Shown here one piece after another: positions 47,653 to 58,392 of a stretch of 62,494 nucleotides of DNA. Positions within the stretch are counted from its first letter, which is position 1. Each line of letters begins with the position of its first letter. The translations under genes and the position numbers were made by a program. The DNA comes from Marichromatium bheemlicum (GTDB taxonomy: Bacteria; Pseudomonadota; Gammaproteobacteria; Chromatiales; Chromatiaceae), in the NCBI RefSeq assembly GCF_012276755.1, contig NZ_JAAXKX010000018.1, forward strand, positions 1 to 62,494, read 5' to 3'. The notes below the pieces were generated by a model, which made no database searches, had not been told where the DNA came from, and worked only from the letters and a program-made list of their open reading frames with translations.

Positions 47653-48522
47653 ATGCCCTGGCTCGAGCCATTCCAGCACTATCCGCTGCTGCTCTATATC
47701 ACCGTCACGCTGCTCGGATTGATCCTCGGCAGCTTTCTCAACGTCGTCATCCTGCGTCTACCGCGCATCCTCGAATACGAGTGGCACGCACAGTGCGCTG
47801 AACTCGCCGGCAAGGCCGGTGACGAGGCGCCACCGCCGGGGCTGGCGCACCCACCCTCAACCTGCCCACACTGCGGTCACCGCATCCGTGCCCACGAGAA
47901 CATCCCGGTACTGAGCTTCTTGCTGCTCCGCGGTCGCTGTAGCGCCTGCCAGACACCGATCGGCTGGCGCTATCCGGCCGTCGAGCTGCTCACCGCGCTG
48001 CTCAGTCTCGTCGTGGCGCTGCACTTCGGCGCCAGCGCCCAGCTGCTCGCCGCGCTGGCGCTGACCTGGGGGCTGATCGCCCTGGCGGTGATCGACCTCG
48101 ACACTCAACTGCTCCCCGACCGCATCACCCTGCCACTGCTGTGGCTGGGGCTGATCCTCAGCCTGTTCGGGCTATTCACCGACGCCCACGCGGCGATCAT
48201 CGGTGCGGCCGCCGGCTATCTGCTGCTGTGGGGCCTTTATCACGCCTTTCGGCTACTCACCGGCAAGGAGGGCATGGGCTATGGCGACTTCAAGCTGCTA
48301 GCCCTGTTCGGGGCCTGGCTCGGCTGGCAGGCGCTGCCGCTGGTGATACTGCTCTCGGCGCTCTCCGGCAGCCTGGTCGGTGGTGCGCTGATCGCACTAC
48401 GTCGTCAGGGGCGCGACACCCCGCTCCCCTTCGGCCCCTTCCTCGCCATCGCCGGCTGGATCGCGCTGCTGTGGGGCGAGCAGATCACCGGCGCCTATCT
48501 GCGCCTCAGCGGACTGGGGTGA
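47653..48522 (+). CDS. pilD: prepilin peptidase/N-methyltransferase PilD
   Basis: Cleaves pilin leaders and methylates the new N-terminus. The 289-aa protein has the N-terminal GLILGSFLNVVILRLPR, the zinc-binding CPHC...CSAC pair (about 74-101), eight hydrophobic helices, and the aspartyl-protease motifs: the first Asp in AVIDLDTQLLPDRITLP and the GXGD motif MGYGDFKLLALFGAW. The signal peptide of the pilin at 76 fits its specificity. Five nt separate it from coaE. Confidence 0.96.
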   Translation: MPWLEPFQHYPLLLYITVTLLGLILGSFLNVVILRLPRILEYEWHAQCAELAGKAGDEAPPPGLAHPPSTCPHCGHRIRAHENIPVLSFLLLRGRCSACQTPIGWRYPAVELLTALLSLVVALHFGASAQLLAALALTWGLIALAVIDLDTQLLPDRITLPLLWLGLILSLFGLFTDAHAAIIGAAAGYLLLWGLYHAFRLLTGKEGMGYGDFKLLALFGAWLGWQALPLVILLSALSGSLVGGALIALRRQGRDTPLPFGPFLAIAGWIALLWGEQITGAYLRLSGLG

Positions 48523-48527
48523 GCGCC

Positions 48528-49142
48528 ATGCTGACCATTGCCCTCACCGGCGGCATCGGCAGCGGCAAGAGCACCGTGGCCAAGCAGCTCGAACACCTCG
48601 GCGCCGGCGTGGTCGATGCCGACTGCATCTCCCACGCCCTCACCCGTCACGACGCCGAGACCCTGTCGGAGATCGCCGCGGCCTTCGGTCCTGAGGTAAT
48701 CGCCGACGACGGCTCGCTCGATCGCGCCACGATGCGTGCCCGGGTCTTCGCCGACACCGCCGCCCGCCAGCGTCTCGAGGCCATCCTTCACCCCCGGATC
48801 GAGGCACGGATGTGCGCCGAGCGCGCCGCGTTGTGCACACCCTATGCGGTACTAGTCATCCCGCTCCTGTTCGAGACCGGGCAGCAACGCCTCGCCGACC
48901 GGGTGCTGGTGGTCGATGTCCCGGAGACGGCGCAGATCGAGCGGGTGCGGGTACGCAGTGGTCTGAGCACGGCCGAGATCGGGCGCATCATTGCCGCGCA
49001 GATCCCTCGCGCCGAGCGTCGTGCCCGCGCCGACGATCTGATCGACAACAGCGGCGATCAGGCCGCGCTCGCTGCCCAGGTCGACCGGCTCCATCGACGC
49101 TACCTGGCGCTGGCCGGCGCCGACGACTTGCAAAGCGGCTGA
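48528..49142 (+). CDS. coaE: dephospho-CoA kinase
   Basis: Last step of coenzyme A synthesis, phosphorylating the 3'-hydroxyl of dephospho-CoA. The 204-aa protein opens with IALTGGIGSGKSTVA (P-loop, 4-18), then VVDADCISHAL, and IPLLFETGQQRLADRVLVVDVP. The pilB-pilC-pilD-coaE order is conserved in gammaproteobacteria. Confidence 0.95.
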   Translation: MLTIALTGGIGSGKSTVAKQLEHLGAGVVDADCISHALTRHDAETLSEIAAAFGPEVIADDGSLDRATMRARVFADTAARQRLEAILHPRIEARMCAERAALCTPYAVLVIPLLFETGQQRLADRVLVVDVPETAQIERVRVRSGLSTAEIGRIIAAQIPRAERRARADDLIDNSGDQAALAAQVDRLHRRYLALAGADDLQSG

Positions 49143-49213
49143 GCGCTGCCTAGCTTTCTTCACGCTACGTGTAATACGGGACATCTCTCGAACCGACACC
49201 ACCGGAGGGAAGC

Positions 49214-49471
49214 ATGCGCATCAACCCGCGTCTCGCGCTGTCCATCGCCACCGCTGCACTCATGCTGGGTACCACCCCGATCGCCACCGCCGCCTCGGCC
49301 TGCAAGGGGCTCGACAAAGGCGCCTGCGAGCGCAAATCCGACTGTCACTGGGTCGACCCCTATACCCGCAAGGACGGGGTCAAGGTCTCCGGGCACTGTC
49401 GCAGCAGCGGCAAGAGACAAGGCGGCAGCGCCACCAGCACGGGCACGGCCCCCCGTGCTAACGGCTCCTGA
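49214..49471 (+). CDS. small secreted four-cysteine protein, function unknown
   Basis: An 85-aa protein with a clear signal peptide (residues 1-27, ending TAASA) and a ~35-residue mature core holding four cysteines (Cys30, 38, 44, 62) in the pattern CKGLDKGACERKSDCHW...HC, then a Ser/Thr/Gly tail. Two periplasmic disulfides are expected. A very strong ribosome site GGAGGGA and a monocistronic setting between coaE and pckA argue for a real gene. I do not recognise a domain family; structural or inhibitor-like roles are guesses. Confidence 0.7.
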   Translation: MRINPRLALSIATAALMLGTTPIATAASACKGLDKGACERKSDCHWVDPYTRKDGVKVSGHCRSSGKRQGGSATSTGTAPRANGS

Positions 49472-49642
49472 GTCCCCGGCGCACGGGCTGATCCGCCGCA
49501 ACCGAAGGCGTCGCGACGCCGCCCGAGCGTCCGCAGCGGGGTCGATTTGGTGTAGGCTCCACGCTATCGATTCCCGCTGCGACAAGCTCCGTGCACTTGT
49601 CCAGCCTGCCCTCGTCTCGACAACCCCAGATTGGAGCCAGCA

Positions 49643-51247
49643 ATGCGCGTTTCCGGACGTCCCAACAGCGACCACCCGCTCGAACAACACGGCCTCTACA
49701 ACCTCAACGCCGTCCACTGGAACCTCCCCACCGCGGAGCTCTACGAGCAGGCGCTGGCGCGCTACGAGGGTCAGGTCGCCCACATGGGACCGCTGGTGGT
49801 GCGCACCGGGCACCACACCGGCCGCTCGGCCGACGACAAGTTCATCGTCGACGAGCCGAACAACCGCGAGGCGATCTGGTGGGGTGAGGTCAATCGCCCG
49901 ATCGATGCGGCGCACTTCGACCTGGTCCATCATCGTCTCGCCTCCTACCTGCAGATGAAGGACGTCTATGTCCAGGACTGCTTCGTCGGCGCCGACCCCA
50001 AATACCGCCTGCCGGCGCGCATCATCACCGAGAAGGCCTGGCACAGCCTGTTCGCGCGCAACCTCTTCATCCAGCCCCAAGCCGATGAACTCGAGCACTT
50101 CGCACCCGAGTTCACCGTCATCGCCGCACCGCACTTCCACGCCATCCCCGGCCTCGACAAGACTCGTAGCGAGACCTGCATCCTGGTCAACTTCGACAAG
50201 CGACTGGTGCTGATCGGCGGCACCAGCTACGCCGGCGAGATCAAGAAGTCGCTGTTCACGGTGATGAATCACCTGATGCCCGGTCGTGGTGTGCTACCGA
50301 TGCACTGCTCGGCCAACATCGGCGAGGACGGTCGCACCGCGCTCTTCTTCGGGCTCAGCGGCACCGGTAAGACCACCCTCTCGGCCGACGCCTCACGCAC
50401 CCTGATCGGCGACGACGAACACGGCTGGAGCGATAACGGGGTATTCAATTTCGAGGGTGGCTGCTACGCCAAGATGATCCATCTCTCGGCCGAGGCCGAG
50501 CCCGAGATCCATGCCACCACGCGCCGCTTCGGCACCGTGCTCGAGAACGTCACCATGGACATGGAGACGCGCCGTCTCGACCTCGACGACGACTCGCTGA
50601 CCGAGAACACCCGCGGCGCCTATCACATCAGCGCCATCCCCAACGCCAGCGAGACCGGCATGGGCGGGCACCCCGACGCCATCCTGTTTCTCACCTGCGA
50701 CGCCTTCGGCGTGCTGCCCCCGATCTCGCGGCTGACCCCGGAACAGGCGATGTATCACTTCATCTCCGGTTACACCGCGCGCGTAGCCGGCACCGAGACC
50801 GGGGTCACCGAACCCTCGCCCGTGTTCAGCGCCTGCTATGGCGCGCCTTTCATGCCGCAGCACCCGCAGCGCTACGCCGACCTGCTCGGCAAGCGCCTGG
50901 CCGAGCACGGCACCCAGGTCTGGCTGATCAACACCGGCTGGAGCGGCGGCGCCTATGGCGTCGGCAAGCGCGTCGCCATCCCCCACACCCGCGCCATGGT
51001 GCACGCGGTGCTCGATCGCAAGCTCGAGGGCGTAGCCACCCGCCCCGACCCGATCTTCGGGCTCAACATCCCCGAGACCTGCCCCGGGGTGCCGGACGAG
51101 ATCCTCGATCCGCGCGCCACCTGGTCCGACCCGGCCGCCTACGACGCCCAGGCACGCAAGCTCGCCGGGATGTTCCACGACAACTTCACCAAGTTCGCCG
51201 ACGAGGTCGATGCCGCGATCCTCGCCGCCGGCCCACAGGTGGGCTGA
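49643..51247 (+). CDS. pckA: phosphoenolpyruvate carboxykinase (ATP)
   Basis: Interconverts oxaloacetate plus ATP and PEP plus CO2. The 534-aa protein has the P-loop [16 protein letters not shown] (about 236-251), the substrate motif [11 protein letters not shown], and the [22 protein letters not shown] stretch (metal and Mg-ATP site). TTGGAG precedes the start by 8 nt. It links C4 acids and acetate-derived carbon to gluconeogenesis; with acs in the window it supports growth on acetate. pyrC follows after 5 nt. Confidence 0.96.
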   Translation: MRVSGRPNSDHPLEQHGLYNLNAVHWNLPTAELYEQALARYEGQVAHMGPLVVRTGHHTGRSADDKFIVDEPNNREAIWWGEVNRPIDAAHFDLVHHRLASYLQMKDVYVQDCFVGADPKYRLPARIITEKAWHSLFARNLFIQPQADELEHFAPEFTVIAAPHFHAIPGLDKTRSETCILVNFDKRLVLIGGTSYAGEIKKSLFTVMNHLMPGRGVLPMHCSANIGEDGRTALFFGLSGTGKTTLSADASRTLIGDDEHGWSDNGVFNFEGGCYAKMIHLSAEAEPEIHATTRRFGTVLENVTMDMETRRLDLDDDSLTENTRGAYHISAIPNASETGMGGHPDAILFLTCDAFGVLPPISRLTPEQAMYHFISGYTARVAGTETGVTEPSPVFSACYGAPFMPQHPQRYADLLGKRLAEHGTQVWLINTGWSGGAYGVGKRVAIPHTRAMVHAVLDRKLEGVATRPDPIFGLNIPETCPGVPDEILDPRATWSDPAAYDAQARKLAGMFHDNFTKFADEVDAAILAAGPQVG

Positions 51248-51252
51248 GCACT

Positions 51253-52293
51253 ATGACCGAGACCATCGAGATCACCCGGCCCGACGACTGGCACCTGCAC
51301 CTGCGCGACGGCGCGGCGATGGCCGACGTGGTGGGGCACAGCGCGCACCGGTTCGCGCGCGCCATCATCATGCCCAACCTCAAGCCGCCGGTGACCGACA
51401 CCGCCCTGGCGCTCGCCTACCGTGAGCGCATCCGTGCCGCGCTGCCCCCGGGGAGCCGCTTCGAGCCGCTGATGACGCTCTATCTCACCGACCGCACCCG
51501 GCCCGAGGAGATCGACAAGGCACGCGCTAGCGGCGCGGTGGCCGCCTGCAAGCTCTATCCGGCCGGCGCCACCACCAACTCCGACAGCGGCGTCACCGAC
51601 ATCGCCGCCATCGCCCCGGTGCTCGAGGCGATGCAGCGCCACGCCATGCCGCTGCTGGTGCACTGTGAGGTCACCGACCCCGAGGTCGACATCTTCGAGC
51701 GCGAGCAGCGCTTCATCGAGACCCGACTGACCCGGCTGGTGGAGGACTTCCCCGGTCTCAAGATCGTCTTCGAACACGTCACCACTGCCGATGGCGTGGC
51801 CTTCGTGCGCGAGGGGCCGGCGACCCTGGGAGCCACCATCACCCCGCACCACCTGCGCTACAACCGCAACGCCCTGCTCGCCGGCGGCATCCGCCCGCAC
51901 CTCTACTGCCTGCCGGTACTCAAGCACGAGCGCCATCGTCAGGCACTGGTCGAGGCGGCCACCAGCGGTCATCCCCGCTTCTTCCTCGGCACCGACAGCG
52001 CCCCGCACCCGCGCGCGGCCAAGCTCAGCGACTGCGGTTGTGCCGGCGCCTACAGCGCCCACGCGGCACTGGAACTTTATGCAGAGGTGTTCGACGAGGT
52101 CGGCGCGCTGGATCGACTCGAGGGCTTCGCCAGCCATCACGGCGCCGACTTCTACGGGCTGCCGCGCAACCAGGAACGGATCCGGCTGACCCGCACGCCC
52201 TGGCAGGTCCCGGCGCACTACGCCTTTGGTGAGGATTGCGTGGTACCGCTGCGCGCCGGCGAGACCCTGGGCTGGCGGCTCGAGACGGCCTGA
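51253..52293 (+). CDS. pyrC: dihydroorotase
   Basis: Cyclises carbamoyl-aspartate to dihydroorotate in pyrimidine synthesis. The 346-aa protein is the class II, E. coli-like type: [13 protein letters not shown] with the first zinc His pair (His15, His17), carboxylated Lys in [14 protein letters not shown], further His in VHCEVTD and EHVTTADG, and the catalytic Asp in GTDSAPH. It starts 5 nt after pckA and ends at a terminator shared with mlaA. Confidence 0.95.
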   Translation: MTETIEITRPDDWHLHLRDGAAMADVVGHSAHRFARAIIMPNLKPPVTDTALALAYRERIRAALPPGSRFEPLMTLYLTDRTRPEEIDKARASGAVAACKLYPAGATTNSDSGVTDIAAIAPVLEAMQRHAMPLLVHCEVTDPEVDIFEREQRFIETRLTRLVEDFPGLKIVFEHVTTADGVAFVREGPATLGATITPHHLRYNRNALLAGGIRPHLYCLPVLKHERHRQALVEAATSGHPRFFLGTDSAPHPRAAKLSDCGCAGAYSAHAALELYAEVFDEVGALDRLEGFASHHGADFYGLPRNQERIRLTRTPWQVPAHYAFGEDCVVPLRAGETLGWRLETA

Positions 52294-52313
52294 GCCGACC
52301 GTCCGGGGAAGGT

Positions 52314-52340
52314 CCCGGCGCCCCGACCGAGGGCGCCGGG
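52314..52340. terminator. perfect 10-bp hairpin between pyrC and mlaA
   Basis: CCCGGCGCCC (52314-52323), 7-nt loop, GGGCGCCGGG (52331-52340). It lies between two converging genes; likely bidirectional, no T-run. Confidence 0.65.
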
Positions 52341-52348
52341 CAATGGGC

Positions 52349-53104
52349 TCAGATCTCGGCGGGGTCGTCGAAGTCGATCTCGTCCCAGAAATCGTCGCCA
52401 TCCCCACGCGGCGGATTGCCATCGTGGACCAGGCTCTCGCGCCGCTGCAGATAGGTCTCGCGCAGGAAGCTGTAGGGGTCGAGTGCAGCCTCTTCGAGTA
52501 GGTCGCTGGCATCGAGGAGATCGGCACGCTGGTCGACTGCGCGGACCACCACGGCCCCCCAGTAGATGTGGCTCTTCTGGATGCTGAAGAAGGGATCGAG
52601 GACGACATCGCCGGCGAACCCGAAGGTATCGCGGATACTGCTCGGCCCCACGAATGGCAGCATGAAGTAGGCGCCGGGTTCGAGCCCCCAGTAGCCGAGC
52701 GTCTGGCCGAAGTCCTCCTTGTAGCTCGGCAACCCGACGTTGGTGGCGACGTCGAACACCCCGAGGACACCGACGGTGGAGTTGATGAACACCCGCCCGA
52801 CATCGCTGCCGGCGCGCGACATCTTGAACTGCAGTACGTTGTTGACTGCCGAGGTCATGTCGTTGATATTGGCGAAGAAGTTGCTGACCCCTCGATCGAC
52901 CGGCTCCGGGGTGACCTTGCGGTAGGCCCGAGAGACGGGCTGCACGAAGGCCTTGTCGAAGTCGGTGTTGAAGCGATAGACGGCTCGGTTGTAAGGCTCG
53001 AGCGGGTCACGGGGATCGCTCACGCGCGCCGCGCCGGAGGCGCAGCCGGCCAGCAGCAGCGCCGCACCGAACATCCCAAGCCATTTCAACCCGCGTGTGT
53101 CCAT
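52349..53104 (-). CDS. mlaA: MlaA (VacJ) outer-membrane lipoprotein
   Basis: Part of the Mla pathway that removes misplaced phospholipids from the outer leaflet of the outer membrane. The 251-aa protein has a lipoprotein signal with lipobox LLAGC (Cys21), then the MlaA motif [14 protein letters not shown] and [29 protein letters not shown]. The acidic C-terminus is usual. ATG 53104 is preferred (AAGGA 7 nt upstream); a GTG at 53119 is possible. The mlaBCDEF genes are not next to it. Confidence 0.95.
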   Translation of the reverse strand: MDTRGLKWLGMFGAALLLAGCASGAARVSDPRDPLEPYNRAVYRFNTDFDKAFVQPVSRAYRKVTPEPVDRGVSNFFANINDMTSAVNNVLQFKMSRAGSDVGRVFINSTVGVLGVFDVATNVGLPSYKEDFGQTLGYWGLEPGAYFMLPFVGPSSIRDTFGFAGDVVLDPFFSIQKSHIYWGAVVVRAVDQRADLLDASDLLEEAALDPYSFLRETYLQRRESLVHDGNPPRGDGDDFWDEIDFDDPAEI

Positions 53105-53221
53105 CTCGACGTCCTTCACCTGATCAACGCAAGAGTCGCGATCCTACCACAGCCTCGCACCACCGGCGGCAGACACCTCGGCACCATTGGCGTTACCACG
53201 CAAACCACTTATGCTGTCGCG

Positions 53222-53887
53222 ATGAACGGTGAAGAACAGATCCCAGACGGCATCGCCCAACGCTTTCGCGGCTTCCTCCCGGTGGTCGTCGACGTCGAGA
53301 CCGCGGGCTTCGACGCCCAGCGCCACGCCCTGCTCGAGATCGCCGCGGTGGTCATTCGCATGGCACCCGACGGCCGGCTCGAACCCGCCCCCGCGATCCA
53401 TTGCAATGTGTTGCCCTTCGTCGGCGCCGAGCTCGACCCAAGGGCATTGGCCTTCAACGGCATCGATCCGGACCACCCGTTGCGCGATGCCGTCCCCGAG
53501 CACGAGGCGCTCGGGCGCGTCCTCGCACCGATCCGCAAGGCGGTCAAGAACAGTGGTTGCACCCGCGCCATCCTCGTCGGACACAACGCCCACTTCGACC
53601 TCGGTTTCATCAAGGCCGCAGTCGACCGCACCGAGTTCAAGCGCAACCCCTTCCACGCCTTCAGCGTCTTCGACACCGTCAGTCTCAGCGGGCTGATGTT
53701 CGGCCAGACCGTGCTTGCCAACGCCGCGCGTGCCGCCGGGCTCGGCTGGAGCAACAGCGAGGCGCACTCGGCGCTCTACGACGCCAAACAGACGGCGCGA
53801 CTGTTCTGCACCATCGTCAACCGCTGGGGCGAGTTCGATCCACTGCGTTTCTGGGAGAGTGGCGAGCGCCTACCCGCCACCGACTGA
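53222..53887 (+). CDS. rnt: ribonuclease T
   Basis: 3'-5' exoribonuclease that trims tRNA and other stable RNA ends. The 221-aa DEDDh enzyme has [12 protein letters not shown] (motif I), [15 protein letters not shown] (motif II) and [17 protein letters not shown] (motif III), and the RNase T-specific [24 protein letters not shown]. Divergent from mlaA, it ends 5 nt before the convergent grxD. Confidence 0.95.
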   Translation: MNGEEQIPDGIAQRFRGFLPVVVDVETAGFDAQRHALLEIAAVVIRMAPDGRLEPAPAIHCNVLPFVGAELDPRALAFNGIDPDHPLRDAVPEHEALGRVLAPIRKAVKNSGCTRAILVGHNAHFDLGFIKAAVDRTEFKRNPFHAFSVFDTVSLSGLMFGQTVLANAARAAGLGWSNSEAHSALYDAKQTARLFCTIVNRWGEFDPLRFWESGERLPATD

Positions 53888-53892
53888 TCGCA

Positions 53893-54234
53893 TCACCGCG
53901 CCGCCGCGCCGCCCTCGGCGCGCGCCGCCGCCTGTTCCACCATCGGTCTGAGCTCACCGCTGGCGTGGAGTTCGAGGGTGATGTCGCAACCGCCGACCAG
54001 CTCGCCGTCGATGTAGAGCTGCGGGAAGGTCGGCCAGTCGGCATAGCGCGGCAGGTGCTCGAAGATCTCCGGGTCCTGCAACACGTTGACATAGGCGAAG
54101 GGCACCCCGCACTCCTGGAGCGCCTGTACCGCCCGCATCGAGAACCCACACTGCGGGAACTGCGGCGTCCCCTTCATGTAGATCACCACCGCATTGCCCT
54201 TGACCTGCTCGTCGATGCGCTCCAACACATCCAT
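53893..54234 (-). CDS. grxD: monothiol glutaredoxin Grx4
   Basis: CGFS-type glutaredoxin (113 aa) that binds and transfers [2Fe-2S] clusters. The active site CGFS is at residues 29-32, with the GSH-binding WPTFPQLYIDGELVGGCDI later. A good GAGGTGAG site precedes it. It is alone on the minus strand; the rnt-grxD neighbourhood is common in gammaproteobacteria. Confidence 0.95.
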   Translation of the reverse strand: MDVLERIDEQVKGNAVVIYMKGTPQFPQCGFSMRAVQALQECGVPFAYVNVLQDPEIFEHLPRYADWPTFPQLYIDGELVGGCDITLELHASGELRPMVEQAAARAEGGAAAR

Positions 54235-54300
54235 CGCTCACCTCGTACCGGGTTTGATCCTGTCGTCGCTGGCACGAGGATCGGGCCGACCGGGCCGATT

Positions 54301-56091
54301 TCAACCGGCGCCGACGCCATCGACATTGCGCTGCAGCCACAGCTCGAGTGCCGCGAGGTGCCACAGCTTGTTGCCCTGGATGCGGGTGTGGTGCATATCG
54401 GGGGCGGCGAGCAGCTGCTCGATGTAGTCGCGCCGGTAGAGCCCGCGCTCGCGACAGGCGCGTGACTCGAGCAGCTCGCGCATGAAGGCGAGGAAGGGCC
54501 CGCGCACGTACTTGAGCGCGGGCATCGGGAAATAGCCCTTGGGGCGATCGATCACCGATGCCGGCAGCAGTCCGCGCGCCAGCGCCTTGAGCGGGTACTT
54601 GCCACCCTCGCGCAGCTTCAGCTCGGGCGGGCAGCGCGCGGCCAGCTCGACGAGCCGATGATCGAGGAAGGGCACCCGCGCCTCCAGCCCCCAGGCCATG
54701 GTCATGTTGTCGACCCGCTTGACCGGGTCGTCGACGATCAGGGTGGTGACATCGAGACGCAGCACCGCATCCATGAAGGTATCGGCACCGGGCGCGGTGA
54801 GCGCCGGGCCGATCAGCTCGGCGGTGTGATCGGCGCCGCCGTGGGCGGCCGCGACCATCCGCAGGTACTCCGCGTGATCGCGGTCGAAATAGTGCTTGGC
54901 GAAGCGCTCGAGCCGGCTGCCCGCGCCCTCGGCCTGCATCCGCGGATACCAGAAGTAGCCGCCGAAGACCTCGTCGGCGCCCTGCCCCGACTGCACCACC
55001 TTGATTTCGCGCGAGACCTGCTCGGCGAGCAGATAGAAGGCCACTGCGTCCTGGCCGAACATCGGCTCGGCCATGGCGTCGATCGCTTCGGGCAGGCGCT
55101 CGAGCACCTGGTCGTTGGGCACCTGGAAGCGCTGGTGGCGGGTGGCGTAATGGGCCGCGACCTGGTCGGAGTAGAAGAACTCGCTGCCCGACTCCTCCGG
55201 GGTGTCCTCGAAACCGACCGAGAAGGTGCGCAGATCGCTCACCCCGGTCTCGGCGAGCAGCGCCACCAACAGGCTGGAGTCGAGCCCGCCGGAGAGCAGC
55301 ACCCCGACCGGCACGTCGGCGATCTCGCTGCGTACCCGCACCGCGCGACGCAGCTCGCCCTGGATCGCTTCCAGCCACTCGCCCTCGCGGCGAGGCTGCG
55401 CCGGGCGTGTCGCCTCGAGCTGCCAATAGACCCCACCGCTGCGCCGGCCGTCAGCCTCGAGACGCAACCAGTGCCCCGGCTCGACCTTGCGCACCCCACG
55501 CAGGATGGTACGTGGTGCCGGCACCACCGCATGCAGGGTGAAGAGATGATGGAGCGCCACCGCATCGATCGTGGTATCGACCCCGCCGGCGGCGAGCAAC
55601 GCCTGCGAGTTGGAGGCGAAGCGCACCCGCCCACCCTGCTCCGACCAGTACAGTGGCTTGACGCCGAAGCGGTCGCGCGCCAGCACCAGCGCCTGCTCAC
55701 GCGCATCCCACAATCCGAAGGCAAACATGCCGTGGAGTCGTTCGAAGCACCCCGTCCCCCACGCATGCCAGGCCTTGAGGATGACCTCGCCATCGCCCTC
55801 GGAGAAGAAGCGATACCCCCGACCGACAAGCTCGGCACGCAGCTCGCGGTGGTTGTAGATAGTGCCGTTGAACACCAGCGCGAGCCCCAGCTCGGCATCG
55901 ACCATGGGTTGATTGGCACGTACCGACAGGTCGATGATGGAGAGACGGCGGTGCCCGAGGGCCAGGGCGCCGTCGCTATAACTGCCCCCATGGTCGGGGC
56001 CGCGCCGAGCCAGGCATGCCATCATCGTCTCGATCGCGCCGAGATCGGCCGGGGCGCCGTCGAGGCGCAGCTCACCACAGATTCCGCACAT
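54301..56091 (-). CDS. AsnB-family amidotransferase of the NAGGN type
   Basis: A 596-aa class II glutamine amidotransferase/asparagine synthetase-like enzyme. Cys2 (MCGICGELR) is the N-terminal nucleophile, RGPDHGGSY and [15 protein letters not shown] are the glutaminase pocket, and [16 protein letters not shown] (about 266) is the PP-loop of the synthetase half. The pattern [19 protein letters not shown] is that of the amidotransferase making N-acetylglutaminylglutamine amide, a compatible solute, in Pseudomonas. The partner ngg-type ligase/acetyltransferase and the peptidase of that operon are not in this window, so the assignment rests on sequence memory. Ordinary asparagine synthesis is the alternative. 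Confidence 0.8.
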   Translation of the reverse strand: MCGICGELRLDGAPADLGAIETMMACLARRGPDHGGSYSDGALALGHRRLSIIDLSVRANQPMVDAELGLALVFNGTIYNHRELRAELVGRGYRFFSEGDGEVILKAWHAWGTGCFERLHGMFAFGLWDAREQALVLARDRFGVKPLYWSEQGGRVRFASNSQALLAAGGVDTTIDAVALHHLFTLHAVVPAPRTILRGVRKVEPGHWLRLEADGRRSGGVYWQLEATRPAQPRREGEWLEAIQGELRRAVRVRSEIADVPVGVLLSGGLDSSLLVALLAETGVSDLRTFSVGFEDTPEESGSEFFYSDQVAAHYATRHQRFQVPNDQVLERLPEAIDAMAEPMFGQDAVAFYLLAEQVSREIKVVQSGQGADEVFGGYFWYPRMQAEGAGSRLERFAKHYFDRDHAEYLRMVAAAHGGADHTAELIGPALTAPGADTFMDAVLRLDVTTLIVDDPVKRVDNMTMAWGLEARVPFLDHRLVELAARCPPELKLREGGKYPLKALARGLLPASVIDRPKGYFPMPALKYVRGPFLAFMRELLESRACRERGLYRRDYIEQLLAAPDMHHTRIQGNKLWHLAALELWLQRNVDGVGAG

Positions 56092-56367
56092 CCGTGCTCA
56101 CTCCATCATAATCTTGATCGTTCACAAGTTAGGCGCCGGAGCCTGGCCCTTGCAACACCCCGCCCGACGCGGGCTCGATGGTCACATGGCGCCGTCGACC
56201 GTTGCAAAAGTGCCCACACGGCCTCAGTTTGGGGCGCAAGGCACAACCAAGCCCGCGGTCAGGTCCGCCAACCGCACCCCGGGCAAACAGGACTCGACCA
56301 CGGGGCACGTACCCCGTCGCAAGCCACGTATCCACCGACAAGCCGCATATCCAGGAGGAGAACCCAG

Positions 56368-56949
56368 ATGGCACACGAACTCCCACCCTTGCCCTATGCC
56401 AAGGACGCGCTCGAGCCGGTGATCTCGGCCGAGACCATCGACTACCACTATGGCAAGCATCACCAGACCTACGTCACCAAGCTCAACGACCTGATCGCCG
56501 GCACCGAGTTCGAGTCCGCCACACTCGAGGAGATTATCGCCCGCGCCGAGGGAGGCATCTTCAACAACGCCGCCCAGGTGTGGAACCACACCTTCTACTG
56601 GCACTGCCTCTCGCCCAACGGCGGGGGCGAGCCGACTGGAGCACTGGCCAACGCGATCGCCTCGGCCTTCGGTTCCTTCGATGACTTCAAGCAGCAGTTC
56701 GAGCAATCGGCCGCAGGCAACTTCGGCTCCGGCTGGACCTGGCTGGTGAAGAACGCCGAGGGCGCGCTGGAGATCGTCAACACCTCCAACGCCGCCAATC
56801 CGATGACCGAGGGCAAGACGCCGCTGCTGACCGTTGACGTCTGGGAGCACGCCTACTACATCGACTACCGCAATGCCCGCCCGAAGTACCTCGCGGCCCT
56901 GTGGGAGAAGGTCAACTGGGACTTCGTTGCCGCCAACCATTCGGCCTGA
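56368..56949 (+). CDS. sodB: iron superoxide dismutase
   Basis: Converts superoxide to peroxide in the cytosol. The 193-aa protein has metal ligands His27 (DYHYGKHH), His in [10 protein letters not shown], Asp and His in [12 protein letters not shown]. Gln in NNAAQVWNH and the FeSOD-type [12 protein letters not shown] point to iron rather than manganese. Strong ribosome site AGGAGGAG. The preceding 276-bp gap shows no clear Fur site by eye. Confidence 0.95.
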   Translation: MAHELPPLPYAKDALEPVISAETIDYHYGKHHQTYVTKLNDLIAGTEFESATLEEIIARAEGGIFNNAAQVWNHTFYWHCLSPNGGGEPTGALANAIASAFGSFDDFKQQFEQSAAGNFGSGWTWLVKNAEGALEIVNTSNAANPMTEGKTPLLTVDVWEHAYYIDYRNARPKYLAALWEKVNWDFVAANHSA

Positions 56950-57063
56950 TCACCCCGCGCCCGGCGTCGCCGGGCGCACCCGACCGCCATTCCGATCATT
57001 TTCGACATTCACATCAACAAGTTATAAAGCGCGCGCGGCACCCGCACGCGCAGAGTGGTTTCC

Positions 57064-57093
57064 TTGTAACCATCACCACATTCGCGTTATATT
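57064..57093 (+). promoter_or_regulatory. sigma-70-like promoter upstream of argD
   Basis: TTGTAA at 57064-57069, 18-nt spacer, TATATT at 57088-57093. Transcription would begin near 57100, just 15 nt before a terminator-like hairpin. ATTCA at 57092-57096 within it resembles half of an ArgR box, a weak hint. Confidence 0.5.
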
Positions 57094-57114
57094 CACTGAC
57101 TTCGCCTTAGTTTG

Positions 57115-57155
57115 GAGGCGGTTTCCGCACCGAGGAACCGCCTCTTTTCATTTTT
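57115..57155 (+). terminator. terminator-like hairpin in the argD leader
   Basis: GAGGCGGTTTCC (57115-57126) pairs with GGAACCGCCTC (57134-57144) with a one-base bulge, followed by TTTTCATTTTT. It lies between the candidate promoter and argD (start 57186), so any transcript from that promoter must read through it. It could also end transcription coming from sodB. Confidence 0.7.
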
Positions 57156-57185
57156 CTACCGGAGACCGAGCGGGGCCCTACCGCA

Positions 57186-58364
57186 ATGAGCGATTCCTTG
57201 ATGGCCACCTACAACCGTCTGCCCGTCACCTTTGCCCGAGGCGAAGGGGTCTGGCTGTGGGATACCGAGGGCAGACGCTATCTGGATGCACTCGCCGGGA
57301 TCGCCGTCTGCGGGCTCGGCCATGCCCACCCGGCGGTACGCGACGCGATCTGCGAGCAGGCCGGGGCCCTGATCCACACCTCCAACATCTACAACGTCCT
57401 CGAACAGCAACGCCTCGGCGACCTGCTCACCGAACAGACCGGGATGGAGCGGGTGTTCTTCGGCAACTCCGGGGCCGAGGCCAATGAGGCGGCGATCAAG
57501 CTCGCCCGGCTGTACGCTCACCGCAAGGGCATCGACAACCCGGCGATCCTGGTCACCGAGGGCAGCTTCCACGGTCGCACCCTGGCCACCCTCTCGGCCA
57601 CCGGCAACCGTAAGGTGCAGGCTGGCTTCGAGCCACTCGTCCAGGGCTTCGTACGCGTCCCCTACAACGATATCGAGGCGATCGAGACGGCGGCGGCCAA
57701 CCGCTCCAATATCGTCGCCATCCTGGTCGAACCGATCCAGGGCGAGGGCGGTATCAACGTCCCGGCCGACGATTACAACGCCCGGCTGCGTGCCATCTGT
57801 GACCGCGAGGGCTGGCTGCTGATCCACGACGAGATCCAGACCGGCATGGGCCGCACCGGACACCTGCTCGCGCACCAGCGCGACGGCGTCCAGCCCGATG
57901 TCGTCACCCTTGCCAAGGGACTGGCCAACGGCGTGCCGATCGGCGCCTGTCTGGCCCGTGGCGAGGCCGCGACGGTCTTCGGCCCAGGCAGTCACGGCTC
58001 GACCTTCGGCGGTAACCCACTGGCAGCACGCGCCGGGCGCGCGGTGCTCGAGACACTCCGCGACCAAGATCTCTGCACGCACGCCGAGGAGATCGGCAGC
58101 TGGCTGATCTCGGCCTTCCGCGACGCCTTCGCCGAGGTCCCCGGGGTCGTCGAGGTCCGCGGACGTGGCCTGATGATCGGCATCGAACTCGATCGTCCCT
58201 GTGGCGCCTTGGTTGCCCAGGCGCTCGAGGCCGGGCTGCTGATCAATGTCACCGCCGAACGCGTCATTCGCCTGCTGCCACCGCTGATCCTGCAGCAGGA
58301 CGAGGCCGAACAATTGCTTGAGACGCTGACGCGACTCGTCAAGCGTTTCCTGGAAACCGATTGA
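57186..58364 (+). CDS. argD: acetylornithine aminotransferase
   Basis: PLP enzyme transferring an amino group between glutamate and N-acetylglutamate semialdehyde in arginine synthesis (also able to act in lysine synthesis). The 392-aa protein has [34 protein letters not shown], the Asp of [14 protein letters not shown], and the PLP lysine in [17 protein letters not shown] 57186 or 57204 (MATYNRLP, closer to typical starts); neither has a strong ribosome site. argF follows after 28 nt. Confidence 0.95.
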   Translation: MSDSLMATYNRLPVTFARGEGVWLWDTEGRRYLDALAGIAVCGLGHAHPAVRDAICEQAGALIHTSNIYNVLEQQRLGDLLTEQTGMERVFFGNSGAEANEAAIKLARLYAHRKGIDNPAILVTEGSFHGRTLATLSATGNRKVQAGFEPLVQGFVRVPYNDIEAIETAAANRSNIVAILVEPIQGEGGINVPADDYNARLRAICDREGWLLIHDEIQTGMGRTGHLLAHQRDGVQPDVVTLAKGLANGVPIGACLARGEAATVFGPGSHGSTFGGNPLAARAGRAVLETLRDQDLCTHAEEIGSWLISAFRDAFAEVPGVVEVRGRGLMIGIELDRPCGALVAQALEAGLLINVTAERVIRLLPPLILQQDEAEQLLETLTRLVKRFLETD

Positions 58365-58392
58365 AGCGCCACGGCGCTGGAGAGTTGAAACC

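Noticed and set aside
49507-49520. GGCGTCGCGACGCC as terminator of the small secreted protein gene
   Set aside because: It is a loop-less 14-bp palindrome with no T-run, so it is not a normal terminator; left unassigned.
54658-56367. Long upstream extension of the sodB frame
   Set aside because: The extension is antisense to the amidotransferase; SodB starts at 56368 with a strong ribosome site.
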